The notes under the pieces: model-generated | Told to the model about the DNA's origin: nothing | What the model saw: only the letters and a program-made list of their open reading frames with translations | Databases searched by the model: none | In this document: piece by piece, positions 55,066 through 62,748 of the stretch | How the letters are laid out: each line of letters opens with the position of its first letter | Numbering within the stretch: position 1 is the first letter of the stretch | Assembly (NCBI RefSeq): GCF_005925325.1 | Contig: NZ_SRMP01000002.1 | Span: forward strand, 310,001 to 374,000 | DNA length: 64,000 bases | Source: Pedobacter helvus | Lineage (GTDB): Bacteria > Bacteroidota > Bacteroidia > Sphingobacteriales > Sphingobacteriaceae | Direction: 5' to 3' | Program-made: the position numbers and the translations under genes

Positions 55066-56019
55066 ATGAATAATGCACCTAACGACTTCCAGTTCTTAAG
55101 TATTTATCGATCTAAGAGAAACCCGCAAAACCTAAATTCTAAAGATGAGCCTGATTTTTTAGCTGCCGAAAGTTACTTTCTAAACACTTTTGAGATTGGT
55201 TTATTTGAAGTGTATAACTTTTTGTATCAAGATTGTAAAAGCGATACTCATTTTGAAGATTGGCTAATCAACCTAAAGGGAGTAGGGTTTTATCAAGAAA
55301 AGAAAAACTTATTTAATAAATGGTACCAAGGCAAGCAAGCGTTAGCAAATGAAAAATATGAGCGACAATTTTTAAGTGAAGATCAAATTCATTTTTGGGA
55401 AACTAATGGTTATCTCCAGCTAGGTGAATTTATTGCTAAAGACGACTGTGATGAGGTGGTTGCCTTGATTTGCGAAACTCTAAGTATTGATTTAACTGAT
55501 TCGAAAACTTGGTATCCGAAGCATGACCTGTTACAGGGTTTAATGTTGCAGCTTTATCAAGGCGCAGCAATCGAAAAAATTAGAAAAAACAGTCGGCTTT
55601 TTGATGCATTTGCTGATCTGTACGAAACGAAACAGCTCATCGCTAATAGCGAGAAAGTGAGTTATAATCCGCCAGAAACGAAGAGTTTTCATTTTATGGG
55701 TAGCCCTTTACATTGGGATATTGATTTTGGAAAAGGCCCACGATATTACATACAAGGTTTGGTGTATTTAAACGATGTGCCTGCAGATAGGGGCGCATTT
55801 TGCTTAGTTCCTGGCTTCCATAAAAAGATAGATGCTGTGCTAGAGAACGAAAATCCAGAGGTAGCAATAACAAAAATACTAGAAACAGAAAAGGTAGCAT
55901 ACTTAGGAGGAAAGAAGGGCGATGTGATCCTTTGGCTAGAAGCTTTACCGCACGCAGCAAGTCCAAACCATTCTAATTTACCAAGGTTTGTGCAATATGT
56001 TAGTTTTCTAAAAGTATAA
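55066..56019 (+). CDS. PhyH-type 2-oxoglutarate dioxygenase
   Basis: 317 residues. The C-terminal two-thirds is a phytanoyl-CoA dioxygenase-like domain: H216-x-D218 in PLHWDIDF, distal H296 in EALPHAASPNHS, and R307 in LPRFVQYV for 2-oxoglutarate, with VYLNDVPADRGAFCLVPGFH between them. The first ~120 residues form an added helical domain rich in Phe/Trp/Lys, of no family I recognise. The gene diverges from the hydroxylase-sulfotransferase operon across 103 bases, suggesting shared control and a second hydroxylation step. The substrate is unknown. Confidence 0.85.
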   Translation: MNNAPNDFQFLSIYRSKRNPQNLNSKDEPDFLAAESYFLNTFEIGLFEVYNFLYQDCKSDTHFEDWLINLKGVGFYQEKKNLFNKWYQGKQALANEKYERQFLSEDQIHFWETNGYLQLGEFIAKDDCDEVVALICETLSIDLTDSKTWYPKHDLLQGLMLQLYQGAAIEKIRKNSRLFDAFADLYETKQLIANSEKVSYNPPETKSFHFMGSPLHWDIDFGKGPRYYIQGLVYLNDVPADRGAFCLVPGFHKKIDAVLENENPEVAITKILETEKVAYLGGKKGDVILWLEALPHAASPNHSNLPRFVQYVSFLKV

Positions 56020-56035
56020 CTAAGCTAGAAAAAAT

Positions 56036-56063
56036 AAAGGAGGATATTACATCCTCCTTTTCT
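56036..56063 (+). terminator. Terminator after PhyH-type gene
   Basis: AAAGGAGGAT pairs with ATCCTCCTTT around an ATTAC loop, followed by TCTAA; 16 nt past the stop. Confidence 0.75.
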
Positions 56064-56255
56064 AATATTAGTAACCTAATTTATGCTGTGCCTGCCCTCC
56101 GCGGATAGCCCACTCACAGGACTTTTTATCTTTCTTGTTATATGCTCTGTTTACTGATAACAAGCTAGCAAAAAATTGGTTTCGTTCTTTTAAATTTTTA
56201 TTAACAAATCAACAAATTTGTTAATAGTCTCTACTTTGGGGAGATTTAAAGAGGC

Positions 56256-56996
56256 CTACTTCTTGGTGTCTGCGTAACCAAATACTTTCTGTAACAAACT
56301 AGAAGAACGGGCTCCGATATCGTCTCTAATTTTTAATTCTTCTTGTGCAACTTGTACAAACATCCCTTCAATTGCTTTTTCGGCAACATATTGTGTTAAA
56401 TTGGTATTTACAGGTTTAACTAAAGGCACTTTGTTGTACGCTGTAGCTGCATCAGTCCAATATTTAGTTGCGCCTACTTTACTTAAACTGTTACTAATTA
56501 CTGGCGAGAATTTCTCCATCAGCTGTGCTGTAGTTACTCTTTTAAAATACTGCGTAGCGGCATCTTTGTTTCCTAAAAGGATGTTGGTTGCATCTGTAAT
56601 GGTCATTTGTTTAATGGCGTTCACAAAAATCGGCTTTGCTTCTTTAGCAGCATCTTCTGCAGCACGGTTTAAACTTAAAATTACATTGTCTGCCAATGAG
56701 TTTAAACCCACGCTGCGCAAAGTTTTTTCTACTTTTTGTGCTTCTGTTGGGAATAAGATTTTAATGGCCATGTTGCCGAAAAATCCGTCTTTTGCTGAAA
56801 GCCTGTCGGCTCCAGCCGAAGTTCCAATTTCTAAAGCTTGCTTTAAACCATTGCTGATTTCTAAACTGCTTGGCGTGCCAGTAGCTCCAGTAGCCACCTG
56901 ACCTAAAATATTGCCAAGTTTACTTTGGCTTTGCGCATCGCAACCGCTAAAACATAATGCTGATGCTGCTAATAAGAATAATCCTGTTTTTCTCAC
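56256..56996 (-). CDS. DUF4197 lipoprotein
   Basis: 246 residues. The lipoprotein signal ALCFSGC places the acylated cysteine near residue 19. The remaining helical domain matches DUF4197: SNGLKQALEIGTSAGADRLS at the start of the domain, PTEAQKVEKTLRSVGLNSLA, TDATNILLGNKDAATQYFK, and KAIEGMFVQVAQEELKIRDD near the end. The family is periplasmic and of unknown function. It is expressed on its own, 35 bases downstream (on the minus strand the next gene is at 57032, so it lies beyond that gene's origin). Confidence 0.88.
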   Translation of the reverse strand: MRKTGLFLLAASALCFSGCDAQSQSKLGNILGQVATGATGTPSSLEISNGLKQALEIGTSAGADRLSAKDGFFGNMAIKILFPTEAQKVEKTLRSVGLNSLADNVILSLNRAAEDAAKEAKPIFVNAIKQMTITDATNILLGNKDAATQYFKRVTTAQLMEKFSPVISNSLSKVGATKYWTDAATAYNKVPLVKPVNTNLTQYVAEKAIEGMFVQVAQEELKIRDDIGARSSSLLQKVFGYADTKK

Positions 56997-57031
56997 TGTT
57001 TTTCAAATTGTAATTAAGCTATGGGCAGGAA

Positions 57032-58975
57032 TTATTTATCTCCACCCATATTAGCAAAATTACGCAAATCTTTCGCCAATAGCTGTGCTGATTTAGCTAT
57101 TTTAACATATTCAGCTCGGTACCCTTCTTTGTCTACACCTTTTGCGCCATCTGCCAATGCAATGACTTGCTCAAAGCTGCTGTCTTGTACAAATTCCGAT
57201 TGACGTAACAACATCCCAAACATAGCCACCGAAGCAGAAAATCTGAAGTTGTCGCTGCTTTTGATCAGCTTATCTTGGTATTTGTCTACAACAGCTTGCT
57301 CTAGTAATTTACTTTTATCGTCATCTGGTTGTTTGTATCGCATTTTTACGGTTAAAAGTTCGTTTGTGTTGCTAGAAGATGATGAGGTGTTCTTTGCAGC
57401 TTTTTGATATTTGAGAGCATCAATGCTTTTCACAAACTTGCTTTCTACGCCAACCGGAATAATTTCATATAAAGCAGTAACGGTATGACCAGCGCCCATT
57501 TCGCCAGCATCTTTTTTGTCGTCGTTAAAGTCTTCGTTGTTTAACAAACGGTTTTCGTAACCAATTAAACGGTAGGCTTGTACTTTAGCGGGGTTAAATT
57601 CTATCTGTAACTTCACATCTTTGGCAACGGTAAACAAAGTGCCGCCAAACTCGTTGATCAATACTTTTCTGGCTTCGTTAATATCATCGATATATGCATA
57701 GTTTCCGTTGCCTTTATTAGCGAGAACTTCCATTTTACTGTCTTTGTAATTGCCCATTCCAAAACCTAGAACCGTAAGGAATACACCGGTTTTACGTTTT
57801 TCTTCTATCAAAGTTTGCATATCGGCATCGCTATTGGCTCCAACGTTGAAATCACCGTCGGTTGCTAAAATAATTCGGTTGTTGCCGCCTTTAATGAAGT
57901 TGTCGGTAGCTACTCTGTAAGCTAATTTAATCCCTTCGCCGCCAGCAGTAGAACCTCCAGCGCTCAGTTTGTTTAGCGCTTCCTTGATCGCTTGTTTGTT
58001 CTCACCAGAGGTAGAAGGTAGTACCAAGCCAGAGTTGCCAGCATAAACTACAATGGCAACTTTATCTTGGTCGCGTAAATTATCGGTAAGGAGACGTAGG
58101 GAACTAATTAATAGTGGTAATTTATTTTGCGATTCCATCGATCCTGAGACATCGATTAAGAAAACCAAGTTAGATGGTGGCAGTTTTTCTGTTGGGATGT
58201 TTTTCGCTTTTAGGCCAATGTGTACCAAACGATGTTGCTTATTCCAAGGTGCGGTGCCAATTTCGGTTATAATATTTACAGGGTCTTGGCCTTTTGGTTG
58301 TTCGTAGTTGTAATCAAAATAGTTGATCATTTCCTCAATTCTTACTGCGTCTTTTGGAGGCAAATTCCCACCATTCACAAACCTGCGCATATTGCTGTAA
58401 GAAGCGGCATCAACATCTATGGAAAATGTAGAAAGTGGATCATTCGTTACTTTTTTGAAACCATTTTCTGTAATGTGGGCATAGTTTTCTGAGTTTTGCG
58501 GAGCTTGATAGAAGTGCATACCCTTACCTCTTGCTATACCTTTGTTTGCTGAAATGCCTACAACGCGACCCGCTAAAGCTTCTGCTACTGGTGGAGCAAC
58601 CATCTTCATATCTGCCGATTTGTATATTCTTTTTTGTTGCTTACCATAACCTACCACTGCCACTTCGTTTAATGCTTGCACATCTTCAGCCAAGCTAATA
58701 TTGATGACATTTGATTTTCTGATAGTTACTTTTTTAGTTTGAAAGCCTAAAAAGCTGATCTGCAAATGCGTATCGGTGATAGGTGCTTTGATGTTATATT
58801 TTCCATCAGCATTGGTTTTGGCTGTGGTTTTACTTGGAAGACTTTTAATGAGCACGCCGGGTATGCCTAAGCCATCTGATGAACTGGTTACCGTACCAGA
58901 AATTTCTCTAGTCGGCGTGGCTTTATATCCTAAAAACAGGAACAAAGCTACAATTGGAGTGAGTAAGATTTTCAT
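57032..58975 (-). CDS. VWA-domain protein with SusC-like N-terminal regulatory/plug fragment
   Basis: 647 residues. An N-terminal signal/membrane segment (1-18) is followed by a carboxypeptidase-regulatory-like domain (about 23-95). Then come two SusC-receptor-like words, ALNEVAVVGYGKQQKR (about 101-116) and AEALAGRVVGIS (about 131-142). Next is a YfbK-type domain (NDPLSTFSIDVDAASYSNMR) and a VWA domain with MIDAS D275-x-S277-x-S279 (FLIDVSGSM) and ILATDGDFNVG. The C-terminal part matches DUF3520 of YfbK proteins. It is likely envelope-bound, with a metal-dependent adhesion site. Another protein at 60641 has the same regulatory/plug words. Confidence 0.88.
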   Translation of the reverse strand: MKILLTPIVALFLFLGYKATPTREISGTVTSSSDGLGIPGVLIKSLPSKTTAKTNADGKYNIKAPITDTHLQISFLGFQTKKVTIRKSNVINISLAEDVQALNEVAVVGYGKQQKRIYKSADMKMVAPPVAEALAGRVVGISANKGIARGKGMHFYQAPQNSENYAHITENGFKKVTNDPLSTFSIDVDAASYSNMRRFVNGGNLPPKDAVRIEEMINYFDYNYEQPKGQDPVNIITEIGTAPWNKQHRLVHIGLKAKNIPTEKLPPSNLVFLIDVSGSMESQNKLPLLISSLRLLTDNLRDQDKVAIVVYAGNSGLVLPSTSGENKQAIKEALNKLSAGGSTAGGEGIKLAYRVATDNFIKGGNNRIILATDGDFNVGANSDADMQTLIEEKRKTGVFLTVLGFGMGNYKDSKMEVLANKGNGNYAYIDDINEARKVLINEFGGTLFTVAKDVKLQIEFNPAKVQAYRLIGYENRLLNNEDFNDDKKDAGEMGAGHTVTALYEIIPVGVESKFVKSIDALKYQKAAKNTSSSSSNTNELLTVKMRYKQPDDDKSKLLEQAVVDKYQDKLIKSSDNFRFSASVAMFGMLLRQSEFVQDSSFEQVIALADGAKGVDKEGYRAEYVKIAKSAQLLAKDLRNFANMGGDK

Positions 58976-58995
58976 ATCTTATTAATTTTAAATGA

Positions 58996-59907
58996 TTAAT
59001 TATTCTCGTTAAGCTTTCTGCGTTCTCTACGTATTTTAACAAAGCGTTTGACGATGAAATATGAGCCAAGCATGATGATGAGATAAGGCCATACACTTAG
59101 CGTCCATAACACAAAATCAACTATAGATTGCCAGCCGTTGTTAAGTGCTACTTTTGTTCTGGTTAAAAAGCCACTTTGTGGTTGCTGGATATATTCTTTG
59201 TCTTTATATAGGTTGATGTTGAGCGTGCTAAATGCTACTTGGTCCGCCAAATATTTTAATCGCCCTTGCTGACTATCAATTTCCTCTTCTAGCGTTCTGA
59301 TGTTTTCTTGTATAGCTAAAATATCTTTAACTGTAGCGGCTTTAGCCAGTATTTGTTTGTAGCGCAATAGATACTCGCGTTTGGTAGTCAAACGAGTTTC
59401 AATATCTACATACTCTTCGGTAACATCTCTAGCCTGGATGTTTTTAAGTGTTATTTCGTCTTTACCGTTTTCTATACTCGTTAACAGTTGCTCAAAATTT
59501 GCTGCGGGAATACGAATTTTAAGGGTGTAAGAAATAGATTGTTCGCTGTTCTGTAAATCTTCATTCTCGTAGTAAGCATCTAGCTTTTTTAACAGGTTAT
59601 CTATTCTTTTCTTACTAGCATCAATGTCAAGACTTTTTACTGTGAGGCTACCATCTTTAATAATTTTCTGTTTGTCTATAATAGTTTGTTGGGCAGATGG
59701 TTTCGCATTTGTTTCTAATCGATATTCGCCTTCCTTGCCACTAGCAGGAGGTGGGGCCATTAATTTTACGGCCGATGCTTCGTCGGCCACTGCCTCAGCA
59801 ACAATCACTTGATCTACAGCATTAGCTTCGTTTTCTTGTTTATTGCCGCAAGCGTATAACAAGGTAAGTACACAGCTTAGTATTAAAATTTTTATTCTCA
59901 TATCCAT
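58996..59907 (-). CDS. DUF4349 lipoprotein with coiled coil and membrane anchor
   Basis: 303 residues. The lipobox LLYACGN follows a short signal. The family's body includes IIKDGSLTVKSLDIDASKKR, TLKIRIPAANFEQLLTSI, DVTEEYVDIETRLTTKREYL, a coiled coil (AIQENIRTLEEEIDSQQGRL), and ATLNIN-like strands. A C-terminal membrane helix (about 265-290) ends in a basic tail. DUF4349 proteins resemble adaptor-type periplasmic helical hairpins; function unknown. A second in-frame ATG two codons in (MRIKIL) is an equally good start. It sits 20 bases upstream of the VWA gene, in one operon. Confidence 0.87.
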   Translation of the reverse strand: MDMRIKILILSCVLTLLYACGNKQENEANAVDQVIVAEAVADEASAVKLMAPPPASGKEGEYRLETNAKPSAQQTIIDKQKIIKDGSLTVKSLDIDASKKRIDNLLKKLDAYYENEDLQNSEQSISYTLKIRIPAANFEQLLTSIENGKDEITLKNIQARDVTEEYVDIETRLTTKREYLLRYKQILAKAATVKDILAIQENIRTLEEEIDSQQGRLKYLADQVAFSTLNINLYKDKEYIQQPQSGFLTRTKVALNNGWQSIVDFVLWTLSVWPYLIIMLGSYFIVKRFVKIRRERRKLNENN

Positions 59908-60075
59908 AGTTTTTTGGTGGATGGCGTGCTAGTTAGAAAATTCGTCTTTCGGTCTAATTGCTTCCCGGCTTTCGGACTTTCCATTTAAAGGGTAGATGTG
60001 GCCAATCCTAATTTTCCATATCCATCTCGAAAAATATTTTTATACTTGAAGAAATTTTAGGCATTCCGAAGCGAT

Positions 60076-60663
60076 TTGAGATTTATCAAGAACACATCTA
60101 GAAATAAAGAGGGGCACGAGCAAGACGACCTTTCTTTGGTTGCTGCTTACCAACAAAGTGGCGACTTAGAGGTGTTGGGCGAGCTTTACAACAGGTACAT
60201 GCATTTGGTGTATGGTGTTTGCTTTGGCTATTTTAAGGATGAAGAACAGAGTAAGGATGCGGTAATGCAAATTTTTGAAGAACTGGTGAAGAAACTACGT
60301 GTCCATCAGGTGCAGAATTTCAAAAGCTGGCTGCACGTACTTACTCGCAACCATTGTCTAATGGCACTCCGTAAGTCGACTAAAAATCCTACGGTAGCAC
60401 TCGAAGAAAATTTTGTGGAAAATGATGACTTTGTGCATCTTGATATCGACGACACAAAAGAAACACAGTTAACCATCATGGAAAAGTGTATGGAAACCCT
60501 TTCGGAAGAACAACGAAAAAGCGTAGATTTATTCTATCTACAGGAAAAATGCTATAAAGAGGTTGCCGATATTACAGGGTACGATATGCTAAAAGTGAAG
60601 AGCTATATCCAAAATGGTAAACGCAATTTGAAAATTTGTATTGAAAAGAACAGTGGGCAATAA
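60076..60663 (+). CDS. ECF-type RNA polymerase sigma factor
   Basis: 195 residues. Region 2 is seen as DLEVLGELYNRYMHLVYGVC, followed by FKDEEQSKDAVMQIFEELVK and the WLHVLTRNHCLM segment. Region 4 is TLSEEQRKSVDLFYLQEKCY with KEVADITGYDMLKVKSYIQN as the DNA-binding helices. The start is a TTG, because no ATG precedes the region 2 helix. It diverges from the DUF4349-VWA operon and overlaps the next gene, a membrane protein likely to act as its anti-sigma partner. The promoter may be TATACTTG (about 60042-60049). Confidence 0.9.
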   Translation: MRFIKNTSRNKEGHEQDDLSLVAAYQQSGDLEVLGELYNRYMHLVYGVCFGYFKDEEQSKDAVMQIFEELVKKLRVHQVQNFKSWLHVLTRNHCLMALRKSTKNPTVALEENFVENDDFVHLDIDDTKETQLTIMEKCMETLSEEQRKSVDLFYLQEKCYKEVADITGYDMLKVKSYIQNGKRNLKICIEKNSGQ

Positions 60664-61918
60664 CGAATGGTTAGATATTGATGTACTGGACGATTACCTA
60701 GAAGGGAAGTTGGATGCCAGTATGATGCATAAGGTAGAGCGAATTTCGCTTGATGATCCTTTTGTTGCCCAAGCTTTGGAGGGTTTATCTGCTGCTAAAA
60801 AACGTACCCAAACTTTTTCGTTACTACAAAAACAATTACAAGAGCGTGTGGCTCAAAAGCCTGTAGAGCGTAAAATGTGGCGTATCACGTCTCACCGTTT
60901 AAGCATTGCTGCAACGGCTGCCGTGCTATTCATTACGGTAGGTGTTTTATTCTGGCTACGTGAAAGTAATCGCCGCCAACAGTTAGAAATGGCGAGTAAT
61001 CGCCCTAAGCAAATTGAGGTTAATATCAAACCAGAAGCTGCGGCGGTAGCTCCTACTGATACTTTAACTACGCCAAAACCGGCAACACTGGTAGATCAAC
61101 AAAAAGTTGAGCAAGCGCTAAATAATACCTTGTCTAAAGGAAATCAGGCTATTGCGAAGAACAATACACCAAGAGAAACGATTGTAGAAAGTGCTTCATT
61201 AGAAAATAAGGAAGTGGTTAAGGCTCGCTTAACTAAAGACAATAGCGAAAATCAAGCTAAAATGCTTGGTGCAAGAATAGCTGCGCCTGTTGCCCCTGTA
61301 CAAGCTTTAGAAAGTAGGGTAGATGGTATTCAAGTAAAAACTGATCCTTATGCAAGATCGGTAAAAGGCACTGTTTACGATATAAACGGTAGACCATTAC
61401 CTGGCGTTGATGTAAAGATGGTAGGCGATGATTTACGGTCGATTACGAATATGAGTGGCGAGTTTAACTTGCCTATCAATAAAGACAGTAATAAGGTTAC
61501 ACTTGAAGTTGCATCTTTAGGCTTTGCCAGGAAAAACATAGAAGCAAAACCTAACGAACAAACCAATATCCGTTTAGAAGCAAGCAGCAGCGCCTTAAAT
61601 GAAGTAGTGGTGGTTAAATCAAAAAATGTGGCTAAAAAAATGGCTGCTAAAGACGAAGTAGTTATTGGTATGCCAGCAATTGGCTGGAAGGCGTATAGCG
61701 AGTACTTGATCAAAGAGAACAAGTTATATGTTGATGGTGCTAAATCGGTGGTATTAAGCTTCGATATTTTAAAAAATGGAGCTCCAGATAATATCAAAAT
61801 AGAGAAATCAGGAGGTAAATCTTTAGATGATGAAGCTATCAGGTTGTTAAAAGATGGTAGTAAGTGGAACTATCCTGCTAGTGTGAACAAGAACACTTCT
61901 GTCACCATCAAATTCTAA
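60641..61918 (+). CDS. Membrane anti-sigma-like protein with regulatory and TonB-C-like domains
   Basis: 425 residues from a TTG inside the sigma gene; a GTG four codons later (60653) is equally possible. The cytoplasmic N-terminus (about 1-80) would bind sigma. A membrane helix lies at about 87-106, then a Thr/Ala/Lys-rich spacer. A carboxypeptidase-regulatory-like domain covers about 241-325 and ends in ALNEVVVVKSK, preceded by ALESRVDGIQV, words that recall SusC plugs. The C-terminal ~80 residues (SVVLSFDILKNGAPDNIKIE; LDDEAIRLLKDGSKWNYP) look like a TonB C-terminal domain. Anti-sigma role is inferred from overlap with the ECF gene and topology. Confidence 0.78.
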   Translation: MKRTVGNNEWLDIDVLDDYLEGKLDASMMHKVERISLDDPFVAQALEGLSAAKKRTQTFSLLQKQLQERVAQKPVERKMWRITSHRLSIAATAAVLFITVGVLFWLRESNRRQQLEMASNRPKQIEVNIKPEAAAVAPTDTLTTPKPATLVDQQKVEQALNNTLSKGNQAIAKNNTPRETIVESASLENKEVVKARLTKDNSENQAKMLGARIAAPVAPVQALESRVDGIQVKTDPYARSVKGTVYDINGRPLPGVDVKMVGDDLRSITNMSGEFNLPINKDSNKVTLEVASLGFARKNIEAKPNEQTNIRLEASSSALNEVVVVKSKNVAKKMAAKDEVVIGMPAIGWKAYSEYLIKENKLYVDGAKSVVLSFDILKNGAPDNIKIEKSGGKSLDDEAIRLLKDGSKWNYPASVNKNTSVTIKF

Positions 61919-62532
61919 TGTACAGAGTCGGAAATTTTTTGGAAAAGGATAGTGAAAAACTATTGACTTTTATAGAAGCACATCCGTTTGCTGTTTTAAT
62001 TGGGGCAAATCAAAATATTCCATCTGCCACGCAAGTTCCTATACAAATTAAAAAGGAAGGCGATTTGATTAAGTTGATTGGTCATGTAATGAAAAAGACA
62101 GATCATTATGAGGCTTTCGCTGCTAACGAAAATGTGTTAGCATTGTTTTTAGGTGCGCATGCTTACGTGAGTGCATCGGTTTATGAAAATCCTGCAGCAG
62201 CTTCGACATGGAATTATAGTTCGGTACAAGCCAAAGGCAAAATCAGGTTGTTAGATAATGAAGAAACCAGGACAGTAATCAAAGAGCTGACTGATCAATA
62301 TGAAAAAGAAGATAGTCCTGCCGCATTTCACCAAATGTCTGATGATTATATTGAAAAACATTTGAACGCTATTGCAGGTTTCGAGATTACAGTTACAGAT
62401 TTAGAAGGTGTTTTCAAACTTAGCCAGAACCACTCGCAAGCCAATAAGGAAAGTATTATTAAGCAGTTGTCGCAGAGCGATGATGTACAGGCGCAGGAAG
62501 TAGCGAGGCAGATGAAGGATTTAAATTGTTAG
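61918..62532 (+). CDS. PaiB-like FMN-binding protein
   Basis: 204 residues, the usual length of the FMN-binding split-barrel family annotated as negative transcriptional regulators (PaiB). Seen: MYRVGNFLEKDSEKLLTFIE, HPFAVLIGANQNIPSATQVP, the GHVMKKTDHYEAFA segment, ALFLGAHAYVSASVYENP and AASTWNYSSVQAKGKIRLL, ending with AIAGFEITVTDLEGVFKLSQNH. It is probably a dimeric flavoprotein; regulation of DNA is not shown for most members. The start overlaps the upstream stop by one base (TAATG), so it is the third gene of the sigma operon. Confidence 0.9.
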   Translation: MYRVGNFLEKDSEKLLTFIEAHPFAVLIGANQNIPSATQVPIQIKKEGDLIKLIGHVMKKTDHYEAFAANENVLALFLGAHAYVSASVYENPAAASTWNYSSVQAKGKIRLLDNEETRTVIKELTDQYEKEDSPAAFHQMSDDYIEKHLNAIAGFEITVTDLEGVFKLSQNHSQANKESIIKQLSQSDDVQAQEVARQMKDLNC

Positions 62533-62748
62533 ATTGCTTGATTGTTAAATTGTTTTTTGTTTCCGCTGATTACGCTGATCTCTTGCGCAGATACTCGCTT
62601 ATATTTTTTGAGACTTTCCTAAATGCTTTTCTTTCCCTTTTGGGGAGAGATTCCGAAGGCAGAGAGGGGTTTATAATTAACCTCTCCCTAACCCTCCCGA
62701 ATGGTCGAGATAGGTACTCCTTAAAAAGGAGAGGGAACTGGAACATTG
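62533..62748. other. Gap between convergent PaiB-like and sdaA genes, repeat-like
   Basis: 216 bases. It holds GCTGATTACGCTGAT/GCGCAGAT-type pieces and, near sdaA, CCTCTCC...GGAGAGG pairing with a TACTCCTTAAAAAGGAG palindrome (about 62720-62740) that resembles sequence near 8842-8860. It may end both transcripts. No gene is seen. Confidence 0.45.
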
